The notes: generated from the sequence alone by a model not told the origin. A stretch of DNA of 64,000 bases from Allofustis seminis DSM 15817 (GCF_000374325.1 NZ_KB894079.1:284822-348821), one strand, 5' to 3'. Counted from the first letter of the stretch, positions 25,186-35,873 are shown. Numbers and translations are program-made.

Positions 25186-26391
25186 TTATTTTTTAGTTAA
25201 TTGATCAATCACATAATGAATAATTTCTTCTGCCATTTCTTTTTTACTCATTTTAGGAATTTCAATCATTGAACCATCTGTCGAAATAATATAGCCGCTA
25301 TTGTCATCTACATCAAAACCTTGAGAAGATATTGCGACATAATTTGCAACAATGGCATCTAAGTTTTTGCTAATAAGTTTTTGATTTGCATATTCAAGTA
25401 AATTTTCCGTTTCCGCAGCAAAACCAATTAATAATTGATCTTGTTTTTGTTGCCCCAATTCTTTTAATATATCAGGATTTTTTTGTAATTCTAATGTTAG
25501 CTTTTCTTGTTTTTTTAGCTTATGATCGGCCACTTTTGCTACGCGATAATCACTAACTGCCGCCGCCATAATCAGTCCATCAGCTTCACTAAATAAATGA
25601 TTAACATATTTTGCCATTTCTTGCGCTGACTCGACATGAATCATTTGAATTCCACGATGAACACCTAAAGGACTTGCAGTTACTAGTACTACCTCAGCTC
25701 CCGCAAAAAAGGCAGCTTCTGCAAGTGCATGCCCCATTTTTCCTGATGAACGATTAGAAATGAATCTTACAGGATCAATTGCTTCCCTAGTTCCTCCAGC
25801 CGTCACTATGATTTTTTTACCTTGAAGTGGTAAATCCGAGGTGTTTTTTAAGATAAATTGCTCCAACTCTTCAATTATTCTATCTTGAACTGGGAAACGT
25901 CCTTTGCCTTCATAACCTTCTGCTAAAAAACCAGCATCTGGTTCCATCACATAAAATCCATCACGCCTCAATATATCACAATTTCTTTGGGTTGCAGGAT
26001 TGTTATACATATTTTCATTCATTGCTGGAATAACAAAAATAGGACATGTTGATGCTAATAATGCTGATGTTACAATATTATCAGCAATTCCCACACTCAT
26101 TTTTGCGATAGTATTCGCTGTGGCAGGAGCGACAACAGCTAGATCTGACCAATCGGCAATCTCAATATGATCTACTCGTTCAGGGTCTTCATCGGAAAAT
26201 AAATCAGTGTAGACGCGATGTTTTGATAATTTTTCAAATAATAATGGTGAAATGAATGCACGTGCAGCAGGAGTCATCGCTACGCGAACATGTGCCCCTT
26301 TTTTGATAAAAGTTCGCAATAGATCAAGCGTCTTATAAATTGCTACACCACCTGTAACATATAGTGCGATGTTTTTATCTTTTAATACCAT
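25186..26391 (-). CDS. coaBC: bifunctional phosphopantothenoylcysteine decarboxylase / phosphopantothenate-cysteine ligase
   Basis: 401-residue enzyme doing two steps of coenzyme A synthesis. The N-terminal CoaC half is an FMN decarboxylase with ADWSDLAVVAPATANTIAKM and the PxMNxxM motif PAMNENMY at 122-129. The C-terminal CoaB half has VTAGGTREAIDPVRFISNRS, AAAVSDY, and the KLKK loop with the active-site Lys. The ATG at 26391 is favoured because GGAGG lies 7 nt upstream; an in-frame GTG at 26397 almost touches it. First gene of the nine-gene run ending at thiN. coaD of the same pathway is at 42.8 kb. Confidence 0.95.
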   Translation of the reverse strand: MVLKDKNIALYVTGGVAIYKTLDLLRTFIKKGAHVRVAMTPAARAFISPLLFEKLSKHRVYTDLFSDEDPERVDHIEIADWSDLAVVAPATANTIAKMSVGIADNIVTSALLASTCPIFVIPAMNENMYNNPATQRNCDILRRDGFYVMEPDAGFLAEGYEGKGRFPVQDRIIEELEQFILKNTSDLPLQGKKIIVTAGGTREAIDPVRFISNRSSGKMGHALAEAAFFAGAEVVLVTASPLGVHRGIQMIHVESAQEMAKYVNHLFSEADGLIMAAAVSDYRVAKVADHKLKKQEKLTLELQKNPDILKELGQQKQDQLLIGFAAETENLLEYANQKLISKNLDAIVANYVAISSQGFDVDDNSGYIISTDGSMIEIPKMSKKEMAEEIIHYVIDQLTKK

Positions 26392-26423
26392 TCCCACTCC
26401 TCCTTCTCATCTGATTACCTTAT

Positions 26424-26429
26424 ATTCTA
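26424..26429 (-). promoter_or_regulatory. candidate extended -10 for the coaBC operon
   Basis: TGTTAGAAT on minus fits an extended -10 about 35 nt before the coaBC ATG; the -35 is poor (AGACAG). It lies between the rpoZ terminator and coaBC. Confidence 0.35.
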
Positions 26430-26485
26430 ACAAAAATAATAAATTCTGTCTTATTCAATATTGTAGTAGTCTCTATATTACAAAA

Positions 26486-26520
26486 TAAAAAGAGGTTTCT
26501 AGAATAACTCTAAAAACCTC
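26486..26520 (-). terminator. terminator of gmk-rpoZ
   Basis: Minus-strand GAGGTTTTTAGA/TCTAGAAACCTC hairpin followed by TTTTTATTTT, just after the rpoZ stop. It separates gmk-rpoZ from coaBC. Confidence 0.85.
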
Positions 26521-26526
26521 GTCTAT

Positions 26527-26742
26527 TTATTCTTTAATTGTTAAATCGCCCGCGGCAACTTCTTCTAATGCTTTACCAACATTTGAAACGGATTTATATT
26601 TAAATTTTAAATCCTCTTTATTCACTTTAGGGCTTCTCTCTAATGCATCAATTGAGTGCGCACGCTTGCTTGCTAAAATAATCAATGAATATTTAGAATC
26701 TATTTTTTCTAATAATTTATCGAGCGATGGGTATAAAAGCAT
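26527..26742 (-). CDS. rpoZ: RNA polymerase omega subunit
   Basis: 71-residue omega subunit, which helps fold and hold the beta' subunit. The body has [17 protein letters not shown], the conserved AxxRAR-like helix region, then a short acidic tail. Its ATG shares one base with the gmk stop (TAATG), so it is translationally coupled. gmk-rpoZ is the standard pair. Confidence 0.93.
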   Translation of the reverse strand: MLLYPSLDKLLEKIDSKYSLIILASKRAHSIDALERSPKVNKEDLKFKYKSVSNVGKALEEVAAGDLTIKE

Positions 26743-27359
26743 TATGACAACTCCTCTATCATCTTCGTATAATAATGTAAATTACTTTCTACTTTTAAAT
26801 GTTCACTTTCGATAATACTGCGAATTTTTTGTGCCGCTTGATCAACGTCATCATTTTTTACGACATAATCGTAGTAGCGAATTAATTTTAATTCTTCTGT
26901 TGCTTTTTGCAAACGACGTTCAATGGTTTTCGCATCATCCGTACCGCGACTTTCAATTCGTGATTTTAACTCTTTTAAATCAGGTGGAGCTAAAAAAATA
27001 AAAATCGCTTCCGGCATCTTTTCCTTTACTTTCATAGCACCTTGTACTTCAATTTCAAGAAAAACATCGCAACCGTCAGCTAACGTCTTTTCCACATAAT
27101 CAATAGGCGTTCCATAATAATTGTTCACATATTCTGCATATTCTAAAAGTTTTTCTTCTTGGATGTAGCGTTCAAATTCTTCGCGTGAACGATAAAAATA
27201 ATCAACACCTTCTTGTTCCCCCCGCCGCAATTGACGAGTGGTCATAGAGATTGAGAACACAAAATCATTATTATAATGTTCAAATAAATGCTTACGAACT
27301 GTTCCCTTACCCACACCGGACGGGCCAGATAGAACAATCAACAAACCTCTATCACTCAT
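26742..27359 (-). CDS. gmk: guanylate kinase
   Basis: 205-residue cytoplasmic kinase converting GMP and ATP to GDP and ADP. Walker [10 protein letters not shown] sits at the N-terminus, with [20 protein letters not shown] as the GMP-binding block and [36 protein letters not shown] further on. It starts the gmk-rpoZ pair; the yloC/remA genes that often precede it are absent. Confidence 0.97.
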   Translation of the reverse strand: MSDRGLLIVLSGPSGVGKGTVRKHLFEHYNNDFVFSISMTTRQLRRGEQEGVDYFYRSREEFERYIQEEKLLEYAEYVNNYYGTPIDYVEKTLADGCDVFLEIEVQGAMKVKEKMPEAIFIFLAPPDLKELKSRIESRGTDDAKTIERRLQKATEELKLIRYYDYVVKNDDVDQAAQKIRSIIESEHLKVESNLHYYTKMIEELS

Positions 27360-27442
27360 CTACTTATCTCCTTCGATAGATATCTTTCTACTTATGTTAA
27401 CATAGATGAGCAAAAATTTAAAACAAGAAATTCATTAAAATG

Positions 27443-27471
27443 TTGACGATAGAACAAATGTTTGGTATAAT
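27443..27471 (+). promoter_or_regulatory. promoter of the 27504 gene
   Basis: TTGACG (27443-27448), 17-nt spacer, perfect TATAAT (27466-27471), 32 nt before the ATG at 27504. One of the best promoters in the window. Confidence 0.8.
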
Positions 27472-27503
27472 TTTTATGAAAACATATGTTCGGGGTGAAA
27501 GTT

Positions 27504-27818
27504 ATGGAAAAATTATCGCGTCAACCAAAAGAATTGTTAGAGCGTATCAAGATATCCACATTGAAATTATATGAGCAAAAAACGATCTATCCGCAAATGC
27601 CACTTAAACAATTAGAACACTTTGTCGCACAAGCTGCAAGAAAACATAAGGAAGTCATTCTCCAAATTGAAGTAGAAAAAACAAGCACCATTGAAGAAAT
27701 AAAAGGAATTCTTCAATTAGTGCCACAAACTGGACAAATTATTGTTACTTCTTCAAATGATAATCTCATCCATCTTATATATCCTTCTGCTTTGCGACAT
27801 ATTCGCATCGCTTCATAA
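27504..27818 (+). CDS. uncharacterised 104-residue protein
   Basis: I do not recognise this family. The ATG at 27504 is chosen because GGGGTG lies about 6 nt upstream; an in-frame ATG at 27486 has no ribosome binding site. The product has no signal peptide or membrane segment, starts with a basic helical region (EKLSRQPKELLERIKISTLK), and has a mixed alpha/beta C-terminal half (EVILQIEVEKTSTIEEIKG, QIIVTSSNDNLIHL). It is monocistronic, with a near-consensus promoter and a strong terminator, divergent from gmk and convergent with cls. These flanks and the codon use argue that it is a real, expressed gene. Confidence 0.8.
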   Translation: MEKLSRQPKELLERIKISTLKLYEQKTIYPQMPLKQLEHFVAQAARKHKEVILQIEVEKTSTIEEIKGILQLVPQTGQIIVTSSNDNLIHLIYPSALRHIRIAS

Positions 27819-27850
27819 AAAAGCATCTGCTTGATTGCAGATGCTTTTTT
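27817..27850. terminator. bidirectional terminator between the 27504 gene and cls
   Basis: AAAAGCATCTGC/GCAGATGCTTTT hairpin with loop TTGATT, Ts on plus and As before it, so it can stop both convergent genes. Confidence 0.9.
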
Positions 27851-27854
27851 ATTT

Positions 27855-29315
27855 TTATAGAATTGGTGATAATAGACGACTGAATTGCTGCTTAAAAACA
27901 TACCATCCAGACCATTGATTAATATCTTCTAGCGTCAGTTGCGAAGATTTTTCAATGTCTTGGCTAAAAAGAGCAGCCTGTTCTTGAGCTAATTGTTCAT
28001 CATACATAAATACATTCATTTCAAAATTCAATTTAAAACTGCGAATATCAAAATTAGCCGTTCCCACCGATACAATCTTATCATCAATTACAATTGTTTT
28101 TGCATGAATAAAGCCATTTTCATATAAGTAAACTTCAGCACCCAATTCCACAAGATTCTCAACATAACTTAATGTTGCAGTATAGACAAATGGATGATCT
28201 GGCTTGCAAGGAATCATCAATTTTACTTTAACACCCGAAAAAATTGCGATTCTTATTGCTTCCATTAATGCATCATCGGGTATAAAATATGGCGTTTGGA
28301 TCATAATATATTCTTTTGCTGAACTAATCATATTTAGATACCCTACTTTTATATCTTCTCGATCAGAATCTGGTCCACTTGAAATGACTTGTAAGCTCGT
28401 GTCGCCTATCTTTTCAGGTGTTGGAAAATATTTTTTGTCATAAGTAAGCAAACTTTGGGGCGCAGAAGCATTCCAATCCATGAAAAAGCGTGATTGAATG
28501 TAGGGAACAGCATTTCCTTGAATTTTCAAATGCGTATCGCGCCAATAACCAAATTTTTTAACTTTTCCTAGATATTCATCGCCAACATTGAATCCCCCTG
28601 TATAGGCAATTTTCCCATCAATAATGACTATCTTACGATGGTTACGATAGTTAAGTCGGAAATTCAAAATAGAAAGTCGCTGACCAAAAGACCATGCCAC
28701 ATCAATTCCTAATGTTCTTAATTCCTGAACCATTCGTCCGCGCAAATATCGACCACTTACGGGATCTACTAACAAGCGAACTTCTACACCTTCTTCTGCT
28801 TTTTGACGAAGAGCATCAATAATCTCTGAACCAATCATGTCAAACTTAAAAATATAATAACAAATGTGAATATGATCTGTTGCTTGCCGTATATCTTCTA
28901 ACAGGCGCTTGAACTTATCTTTTCCATCAGTAATCAATGTAACATGATTTTCAGCACTTACTGGAACATTACTCATATTCAAAAATAAGCGAGCTTGTGA
29001 AACTTGAATATTAGTAAAATAGCTTTCATTCTCCAACCGCTCTTTTTGATTATTGACAAGCTCTTGGTGTTCTGCAATATAAGGGGTCAAACCCGCCTGT
29101 TCTTGTGCTTTTAGTTGTTCAATTTCTTTTTTCGATAATTTTCTACCGAAAAAAGCATAAATCACAAAACCTATACCTGGAAGTAAAATCAAAACTAAAA
29201 GCCATGCCCAAACAGCCGTAATATCACGCTTGCGGTCCCGAAAAACCGTTATTACGGCAAAAATAACGTTCAATAAAATAAATGCATTAATAATAGATGT
29301 TAAACCACTTGACAT
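27855..29315 (-). CDS. cls: cardiolipin synthase
   Basis: 486-residue membrane enzyme joining two phosphatidylglycerols to cardiolipin and glycerol. Two N-terminal TM segments (about 5-60, with the charged DRKRD between them) precede two phospholipase-D domains. The HKD motifs are NHRKIVIIDGKIAYTGG and FIHAKTIVIDDKIVSVGTAN. Length matches ClsA-type proteins. It lies alone between the small 27504 gene and rnjB. Confidence 0.95.
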   Translation of the reverse strand: MSSGLTSIINAFILLNVIFAVITVFRDRKRDITAVWAWLLVLILLPGIGFVIYAFFGRKLSKKEIEQLKAQEQAGLTPYIAEHQELVNNQKERLENESYFTNIQVSQARLFLNMSNVPVSAENHVTLITDGKDKFKRLLEDIRQATDHIHICYYIFKFDMIGSEIIDALRQKAEEGVEVRLLVDPVSGRYLRGRMVQELRTLGIDVAWSFGQRLSILNFRLNYRNHRKIVIIDGKIAYTGGFNVGDEYLGKVKKFGYWRDTHLKIQGNAVPYIQSRFFMDWNASAPQSLLTYDKKYFPTPEKIGDTSLQVISSGPDSDREDIKVGYLNMISSAKEYIMIQTPYFIPDDALMEAIRIAIFSGVKVKLMIPCKPDHPFVYTATLSYVENLVELGAEVYLYENGFIHAKTIVIDDKIVSVGTANFDIRSFKLNFEMNVFMYDEQLAQEQAALFSQDIEKSSQLTLEDINQWSGWYVFKQQFSRLLSPIL

Positions 29316-29343
29316 AAGACTCTCTCACTCTCATAAATCATAA

Positions 29344-29380
29344 GGCAGGACAAATAAATGTCTATTTGCCCTGCCATTTT
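29344..29380 (+). terminator. hairpin between rnjB and cls
   Basis: GGCAGGACAAATA pairs with TATTTGCCCTGCC (one mismatch); ATTTTTTATTT follows on plus, while the minus-strand U-tract is weak. As neither neighbour is on plus, its role is uncertain: a leaky stop for rnjB or a structure in the cls leader. Confidence 0.5.
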
Positions 29381-31060
29381 TTATTTGTCATACCAACGCT
29401 TTTGATTAATTTCCATAATCACTGGAAGAACAATTGGACGACGACCTGTTTTTTGTGAGAGATAGGCTAATAATTCTTTGCGAATCTCTGCTTTTAATTC
29501 TCCCCATTCAAAGTCATTTTTTTCGAGTTGTTTATTCATGATTTTGGTCACAATTCCACTCGCTTCATCAAGTAATGATTGACTTTCTCTAACAAAAACA
29601 AATCCACGTGTCACAATATGTGGTCCGGCAATGATTTTTTTCTTTTTACGGTCAATCGTCAGCACTGCGACAAATATTCCGTCCTCGGATAATAGACGTC
29701 GATCACGTAACACAACATTCCCAATATCACCAACGCCAATCCCATCAATTAAAGTATCTGTAGCAGAAACTTCTCCTGCACGCATCATTTTCCCATTTTC
29801 ATAAATTAAAACTTCACCATTGCTTACAATAAATATATTTTCGTAGCGCATTCCTGTTAAATGAGCTAGATCGGAATGAGCAACGAGCATGCGATATTGT
29901 CCTTGCACTGGAATTAAATATTTAGGTTTCAAGAGGTTGATCATTAACTGTAAATCTTTCGGCGTGCCATGTCCACTCGCTTTAACTTGACTGGATAAGG
30001 CTTTGACCGTTCCGCCAGCACGATAAATGGAGTTTCGCGCTTCCGCTGCATAAATTTCCATAGCTGTCGAAGGACTTGTTACAATATAAACTAAATCTCC
30101 TTCTTTTATCGTAATCTGAGGATGTCGTCCTTCAGACATTTTTCGTAAAGTATCCAGTGGCTCTCCTAAAGACCCTGTTTCTAAGATCACAATCTGATTG
30201 TCTTTATATTTATTAATTTCTGACATTGGAACAAACAAATCTTTATCTGGCACTGTTAATTTATTCAACTTAAGTGCAATAGCTAAAATAGATTCCATTC
30301 GTTTGCCGGCAATAAATATCTTGCGTCCAAAATGACTTGCCGCATTTATCACTTGTTGAATACGCAACATGTTGCTTGCTACTGCCGCAACAATCAAACG
30401 ATTTTCAGTATTTTTAAATGTATTAAATACTTCTTCTTGGACTCTTACATCTGAAACGTTCTCTTCTAAGCTGGCCGCTCCTAATGAGTCGCTTAAAAGT
30501 GCAAGAACTCCTTCTTTTCCAATTTGAACAATTTCTGCATAATCGGTTGTATAGTCCCCGCTTGCTGAATTATCAAATTTAAAGTTTCCAGTATAAACAA
30601 TATGTCCAGCATCTGTTTTTACAGCGATACCCATGGAGTCAGGAATGGTATGTGTGACTCGAAAAAAGCGAATAGTTGCTGTTCCAAAGTCTATTTCCAT
30701 TTCCTCATCTACAACATGGTAATCGTCAAATTCATAATCTAATTTTGCTTCTTCGACATACATTTTCGCCAAGGCGATGGTCAATTCCGATCCAAATACA
30801 GGCACTTCAAATCTTTCTAAAAAATAAGGCAAAGCGCCAATCGAGTCCTCATGTCCATGGGATAAAAAGACTCCTGCGATTTTATCTTGATTCTCTTCTA
30901 AATATGTAAAATCTGGAATGACCGCATCGATCCCAAACATTTCTTCGGGATATAATAACCCACAGTCGAGGACGAAAATGGCATCATCAATTTCTATGAC
31001 ATACATATTTTTCGCATTTTCGCGAACGCCCCCCAGTGGGATAATTTTTATTTTACTCAA
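29381..31060 (-). CDS. rnjB: ribonuclease J2
   Basis: 559-residue metallo-beta-lactamase/beta-CASP nuclease subunit that pairs with RNase J1 in mRNA decay. A TTG start at 31060 (AGAAGGTG a few nt upstream) yields MSKIKIIPLGGVRENAKNMY, the expected J-type N-terminus; a GTG at 31069 would include the ribosome binding site. The metal motif is SHGHEDSIG, where the final His of HxHxDH is Ser, in line with the weak activity known for J2. RNase J1 in this window keeps HNHEDH. It lies downstream of pnp across a terminator. Confidence 0.93.
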   Translation of the reverse strand: MSKIKIIPLGGVRENAKNMYVIEIDDAIFVLDCGLLYPEEMFGIDAVIPDFTYLEENQDKIAGVFLSHGHEDSIGALPYFLERFEVPVFGSELTIALAKMYVEEAKLDYEFDDYHVVDEEMEIDFGTATIRFFRVTHTIPDSMGIAVKTDAGHIVYTGNFKFDNSASGDYTTDYAEIVQIGKEGVLALLSDSLGAASLEENVSDVRVQEEVFNTFKNTENRLIVAAVASNMLRIQQVINAASHFGRKIFIAGKRMESILAIALKLNKLTVPDKDLFVPMSEINKYKDNQIVILETGSLGEPLDTLRKMSEGRHPQITIKEGDLVYIVTSPSTAMEIYAAEARNSIYRAGGTVKALSSQVKASGHGTPKDLQLMINLLKPKYLIPVQGQYRMLVAHSDLAHLTGMRYENIFIVSNGEVLIYENGKMMRAGEVSATDTLIDGIGVGDIGNVVLRDRRLLSEDGIFVAVLTIDRKKKKIIAGPHIVTRGFVFVRESQSLLDEASGIVTKIMNKQLEKNDFEWGELKAEIRKELLAYLSQKTGRRPIVLPVIMEINQKRWYDK

Positions 31061-31152
31061 AAAATACACCTTCTTACTTTCTAATCTCTTTCTCGTATTT
31101 GTTTTTAATAGTATAGCACACGCAACTTTTATTTTTAATTAGAAAGCAACTA

Positions 31153-31185
31153 AAAAACTGATTGTGTTTTTCACAATCAGTTTTA
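31153..31185 (-). terminator. terminator of pnp
   Basis: AAAACTGATTGTG/CACAATCAGTTTT hairpin with a 5-nt loop, followed on minus by TTTTTTAG, immediately after the pnp stop. Confidence 0.9.
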
Positions 31186-31190
31186 ATTGC

Positions 31191-33305
31191 TTAATTTTCT
31201 TCTTCCATAACCGCGCGATGTGACAAGTTTACACGACCTAATTTATCAATTTCAGTTACTTTGACTTTTAAATGATCGCCTACATTTACAACATCGCTAA
31301 CATTTTTTACAAACTTATCTGAAAGTTCTGAAACATGAACCAGACCGTCCGTTCCTTTTATGATTTCTACAAAAGCTCCGAAGTTTTCAATGCGGCGAAC
31401 AATTCCGTCATAAACTTTTCCAACTTCAACTTCTTCTGTTAATTCTTCAATGATTGCAATCGCTCGGTCAATCATTGCCTGATCTTCTCCATAAATTGAA
31501 ACATTTCCTTCATCATCAATATCAATTTTTACTCCGGTCTCATCAATAATTCCATTGATGGTCTCGCCACCTTTACCGATGACTACTTTAATTTGATCAG
31601 GTTTAATTTGAATACTTTCAATTTTTGGTGCATATGGACTTAATTCTGGTCGTGGCTCAGCAATTGTTGCTTCCATATTATCTAAAATATGCATACGTGC
31701 AACATGTGCTGCTGCCAAAGCTTCTTCTAGAATTTCAGGTGTAATGCCTTCAATTTTGATATCCATTTGCAGTGCTGTAATTCCTTGTCGGGTTCCAGCT
31801 ACTTTAAAGTCCATATCTCCTAGATGGTCTTCAAGGCCTTGGATGTCTGTTAAAATTGTATAGTGATCGCCATCCATAATAAGTCCCATTGCGATACCAC
31901 CAACAGGTGCTTTAATAGGAATTCCTGCATCCATTAGCGCAAGTGATCCTGCACAAATACTCGCTTGTGAGCTTGATCCATTCGATTCTAGAACTTCTGA
32001 TACGACGCGAATAGTATAAGGGAAATCTTCAGCAGATGGGATCACTGCTTCTAATGCTTTTTCACCTAATGCACCATGACCGATTTCACGTCTTCCTGGT
32101 CCACGCATTGGGCCACTTTCGCCCACAGAAAATGGTGGAAAATTATAATGGTGAATGAAACGTTTTTTGTCCTCACTGCTTAAACCATCAATGACTTGAT
32201 GCTCATTCAAAGGTGCTAAAGTAGCAGCACTTAGCACTTGTGTCTGTCCTCTTGTGAATAATCCTGAACCATGCACACGTGGTAATAAACCGACTTCAGA
32301 ATTAAGGGAGCGGACTTCATCAATATGTCTACCATCTGGACGAATTTTTTCCTCAGTAATGAGTCTGCGTACTTCTTCTTTTTCCAAATTATCCGCCACA
32401 ATATTGACATCGCTCAATAATTTTTCTAAAGCTTCTGCTTCCAATTCTTCTGCATATCTTTCTTCATATTGTGCATGAATTTCATCTTTAAGTGCTTGCG
32501 TTTCTTCAGCACGTTCTAATTTATCAGGATTTTGAACAACTGCCTTCATTCGGTCATTGAAAGCGGCTTTAATTTCAGCTGCAAGTGCTTCATCTGGAAG
32601 AACTAATTCCACTTCAATTTTTTCATCGCCGATCACTTCTACAATAGATTCTTGAAATTCGCACAACACTTTAATCTGCTCATGTGCAAATAATAAAGCT
32701 TCCAAGACATCTGCTTCTGATACTTCTTTTGCTGCACTTTCTACCATATTTATAGCTTGTTTTGAGCCAGCAACAGTTAAGAATAAGTCTGCATTATCCG
32801 TCTGTTCTTCTGTTGGGTTAACGATCAATTCGCCATCAAGTCGTGCTACATTTACACCAGCAACGGGGCCATTAAATGGCAATTTTGAAGCACATAATAC
32901 TAAACTTGAGCCAAGTAGCGCCGACATCTCAGGTGTATGATCTGGATTTACCGATAAGACAGTGTTCACTAGTTGAATATCATTTTTAAATCCTTCAGGA
33001 AACATTGGACGAATTGGTCGGTCAATTAAGCGTGCAGTCAGTGTCGCATGCTCACTTGGTCTTCCTTCTCGTTTAATGAAACCCCCTGGAATTTTTCCAA
33101 CGGCATACATTTTTTCTTCATAGTTCACCGTCAATGGGAAAAATGGTAATGTACTTGGTTCATCGCCTGCCACAACGGTTGTTAAAACTGCTGTCTCGCC
33201 ATAACGAATGAGCGCAGATTTTGTGGCTTGTTTTGCTAGTTGTCCTACTTCTACAGAAAGTTTGCGACCAGCAAATTCCGTTTCAAAAACTTGTTTTTCT
33301 GACAT
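31191..33305 (-). CDS. pnp: polyribonucleotide nucleotidyltransferase (PNPase)
   Basis: 704-residue trimeric 3'-5' phosphorolytic exoribonuclease. Two RNase PH cores: the first with [18 protein letters not shown] and [20 protein letters not shown], the second with [11 protein letters not shown] and [18 protein letters not shown] domain ([13 protein letters not shown]) and an S1 domain ([15 protein letters not shown]) follow. The ATG at 33305 is set by GGAGC 6 nt upstream and the usual [10 protein letters not shown] start. rpsO precedes it, the conserved rpsO-pnp order, separated by a hairpin and a structured leader. Confidence 0.97.
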   Translation of the reverse strand: MSEKQVFETEFAGRKLSVEVGQLAKQATKSALIRYGETAVLTTVVAGDEPSTLPFFPLTVNYEEKMYAVGKIPGGFIKREGRPSEHATLTARLIDRPIRPMFPEGFKNDIQLVNTVLSVNPDHTPEMSALLGSSLVLCASKLPFNGPVAGVNVARLDGELIVNPTEEQTDNADLFLTVAGSKQAINMVESAAKEVSEADVLEALLFAHEQIKVLCEFQESIVEVIGDEKIEVELVLPDEALAAEIKAAFNDRMKAVVQNPDKLERAEETQALKDEIHAQYEERYAEELEAEALEKLLSDVNIVADNLEKEEVRRLITEEKIRPDGRHIDEVRSLNSEVGLLPRVHGSGLFTRGQTQVLSAATLAPLNEHQVIDGLSSEDKKRFIHHYNFPPFSVGESGPMRGPGRREIGHGALGEKALEAVIPSAEDFPYTIRVVSEVLESNGSSSQASICAGSLALMDAGIPIKAPVGGIAMGLIMDGDHYTILTDIQGLEDHLGDMDFKVAGTRQGITALQMDIKIEGITPEILEEALAAAHVARMHILDNMEATIAEPRPELSPYAPKIESIQIKPDQIKVVIGKGGETINGIIDETGVKIDIDDEGNVSIYGEDQAMIDRAIAIIEELTEEVEVGKVYDGIVRRIENFGAFVEIIKGTDGLVHVSELSDKFVKNVSDVVNVGDHLKVKVTEIDKLGRVNLSHRAVMEEEN

Positions 33306-33339
33306 GTTTTGCTCCTTCTTTGCTTTTTTTAAAGGCGGA

Positions 33340-33399
33340 CTACTAATCAAGTGTCAACTTTTCATGGATAAAACTAAAAAGCTCACAATTGGTTAGTAG
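33340..33399 (-). promoter_or_regulatory. inverted repeat in the pnp leader
   Basis: CTACTAA (33340-33346) and TTAGTAG (33393-33399) plus an adjacent CAA/TTG pair can close a stem around a loop of about 35-40 nt in the RNA upstream of pnp. PNPase leaders are autoregulated through such stems in E. coli; use here is inferred. Confidence 0.35.
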
Positions 33400-33433
33400 C
33401 TCACCTCAGTTTACATTTTTATTTACTATAAAA

Positions 33434-33460
33434 TATGCGAGATTCAATCGAACCTCGCAT
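33434..33460 (-). terminator. hairpin after rpsO
   Basis: ATGCGAGGTTC/GAATCTCGCAT stem with loop GATT on minus; the following tract (ATTTTATAG) is only moderately T-rich, so read-through into pnp is likely. Confidence 0.65.
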
Positions 33461-33479
33461 ACCTCTTAAACTTCGCTGA

Positions 33480-33749
33480 TTAACGACGAAGTCCTAATTT
33501 TTGAATTAAGTCACGATAACGAGCGATATCTTTGTTGCGTAAGTAAGCAAGCAAATTACGACGGTGACCAATTTTTTTCATAAGTCCACGTTGAGAATGA
33601 TAATCTTTTTTATGAGATTTCATATGCTCGTTTAAGCTATTAATTTCATGCGTTAATAATGCAATTTGTACTTCAGGAGAACCAGTATCTCCTTCGTGAC
33701 GTGCATATTCTTTAACGATTTGTTCTTTTACTTCATGTGCTAATGACAT
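33480..33749 (-). CDS. rpsO: 30S ribosomal protein S15
   Basis: 89-residue S15, which binds the central domain of 16S rRNA early in assembly. The ATG at 33749 gives [20 protein letters not shown] with AAGGGTG upstream; the frame extends further but without protein-like sequence. Signature [20 protein letters not shown] and [16 protein letters not shown] are intact. It precedes pnp. Confidence 0.97.
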   Translation of the reverse strand: MSLAHEVKEQIVKEYARHEGDTGSPEVQIALLTHEINSLNEHMKSHKKDYHSQRGLMKKIGHRRNLLAYLRNKDIARYRDLIQKLGLRR

Positions 33750-33890
33750 GGTATTCACCCTTTCTCTTTCTATTTTAATCCTTATACCGAGAAATTCGTT
33801 GGGTTCGCGAAAATCCCCGAATAAGGTGTGCAATGCACAACTGATACATTATAGGAAAACAAGAGAAAAATCAAGTATTTCCCGCTTATT

Positions 33891-35873
33891 TTATTTTAAA
33901 CTTTGGACTTCTAATAGTGCATCACGTAACGATGCTGCTTTTTCAAATTCTAAGTTCTTCGCAGCATGTTTCATTTCAAGCTCAAGCGTTTCAATTAACT
34001 CTCTTCGCTCAGCTTGTGTCAATTTTTTGATATTAGTAATCGATAAATCTTCATCCATATCTTCTACAATAGATGAAATAGAAATTAAGTCGCGAACATC
34101 TTTTTGGATGGTTTTTGGAATAATACCATGTGCTTCATTGTAAGCATTTTGAATTTCGCGGCGGCGTTTTGTTTCATCAATCGCTGTGCGCATCGAATCA
34201 GTAATATGATCCGCATACATCAATACTTTACCACTTGCATTGCGGGCGGCACGTCCAATGGTCTGAATGAGTGCACGCTCGCCGCGTAAGAACCCTTCCT
34301 TATCAGCATCTAAGATTGCAACTAAAGAAACTTCAGGAACATCTAATCCTTCGCGCAAAAGGTTGATACCAATTAATACATCAAATTCTCCCAGTCGTAA
34401 ATCGCGAATAATCTCTGTACGCTCTAATGTTTTAACATCACTATGCAAATAGCGCACCTTGATCCCAATTTCTTTAAAATAGCTCGTTAAATCTTCTGCC
34501 ATCTTCTTCGTTAATGTTGTAATAAACACCCGTTCATTTTTATCGATTCTTTTTTGAATTTCTGCTAGTAGGTCATCAATTTGTCCTTCAATTGGTCGTA
34601 CTTCAATTTCTGGATCCAACAAACCAGTCGGTCGGATCACTTGTTCAACAACTTGTTCAGCACGTTCCATTTCATAATCGCCAGGTGTCGCTGAAGTATA
34701 AATAATTTGTGGAACATGTGCTTCAAATTCATCCAATCGCAAAGGTCGATTATCCAAGGCACTCGGAAGACGAAAACCATGTTCTACCAACATTTCTTTT
34801 CTTGAACGGTCGCCATTATGCATCCCACGAATTTGCGGCATAGTCATATGCGACTCATCAATAATAAATAAAGAATCTTTTGGGAAGAAATCAAGCAAAG
34901 TATATGGCGGTTCGCCGGGGCCACGCCCATCAATATGACGTGAATAATTTTCAATACCCGAAACATATCCCATTTCTAGTAACATCTCTAAATCATAGTT
35001 GGTGCGTTGTTCTAGGCGCTGGGCTTCAAGTAATTTATTTTCTTGACGGAGAATGCGTAGTCGTTCCTCTAACTCTTTGCGAATATTATCGATAGCGTTG
35101 CGCGTCTGTTCCTGAGTCGATACAAAGTGCGTTGCTGGGAAAATTGCAACATGACTTAGATCAGATTTTATTTCACCAGTTATTACATCAATCTCTCGAA
35201 TGCGATCAATCTCATCGCCAAAAAATTCAACACGAATAGTATCGGATTCTCGCGATGGAAGAAAAATTTCAACACTATCTCCACGAACACGGAAGCGTCC
35301 CCGCTGAAAATCAATATCATTCCGTTCAAATTGCATGTCGACTAATTTTTTGAGCAAAGCATCGCGACTTATCTCCATTCCCTCGCGCAAAGACAAAACA
35401 TGTTTTTCATAGTCGAGCGGATTTACCAAACCATAAATACATGAAACCGAAGCAACCACAATAACATCTCGTCGTTCTACTAAAGCACTTGTTGCAGAGT
35501 GGCGTAATTTATCAATTTCATCATTGATGCTAGCATCCTTTTCAATAAAAGTATCTGTTGAGGGGACATATGCTTCAGGCTGATAGTAATCATAATAACT
35601 GACAAAATATTCAACCGCATTGTCAGGAAAAAAACTCTTAAATTCAGAATATAATTGTCCCGCTAATGTTTTATTATGAGCAATAATAAGGGTCGGTTTT
35701 TGTACTTTTTCGATCACATTAGACATTGTAAATGTCTTACCAGTTCCCGTCGCACCTAAAAGCACTTGTTCTTTCATTCCTGCCTTGACACCAGCAACGA
35801 TTTTTTCAATGGCTTCTGGTTGGTCTCCTGCTGGCTTATATTTTGAAACTATTTTAAATTGTTGATCCTTCAT
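33891..35873 (-). CDS. uvrB: excinuclease ABC subunit B
   Basis: 660-residue damage-verifying helicase-like subunit of nucleotide excision repair. Walker [14 protein letters not shown], the beta-hairpin [20 protein letters not shown], helicase motifs ([28 protein letters not shown]-type block, QTIGRAARN) and the C-terminal UVR motif ([20 protein letters not shown]) are all present. The ATG at 35873 has GGGGGAG about 8 nt upstream and gives the standard length. uvrA, usually next to it, is absent from the flanks seen here. Confidence 0.97.
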   Translation of the reverse strand: MKDQQFKIVSKYKPAGDQPEAIEKIVAGVKAGMKEQVLLGATGTGKTFTMSNVIEKVQKPTLIIAHNKTLAGQLYSEFKSFFPDNAVEYFVSYYDYYQPEAYVPSTDTFIEKDASINDEIDKLRHSATSALVERRDVIVVASVSCIYGLVNPLDYEKHVLSLREGMEISRDALLKKLVDMQFERNDIDFQRGRFRVRGDSVEIFLPSRESDTIRVEFFGDEIDRIREIDVITGEIKSDLSHVAIFPATHFVSTQEQTRNAIDNIRKELEERLRILRQENKLLEAQRLEQRTNYDLEMLLEMGYVSGIENYSRHIDGRGPGEPPYTLLDFFPKDSLFIIDESHMTMPQIRGMHNGDRSRKEMLVEHGFRLPSALDNRPLRLDEFEAHVPQIIYTSATPGDYEMERAEQVVEQVIRPTGLLDPEIEVRPIEGQIDDLLAEIQKRIDKNERVFITTLTKKMAEDLTSYFKEIGIKVRYLHSDVKTLERTEIIRDLRLGEFDVLIGINLLREGLDVPEVSLVAILDADKEGFLRGERALIQTIGRAARNASGKVLMYADHITDSMRTAIDETKRRREIQNAYNEAHGIIPKTIQKDVRDLISISSIVEDMDEDLSITNIKKLTQAERRELIETLELEMKHAAKNLEFEKAASLRDALLEVQSLK

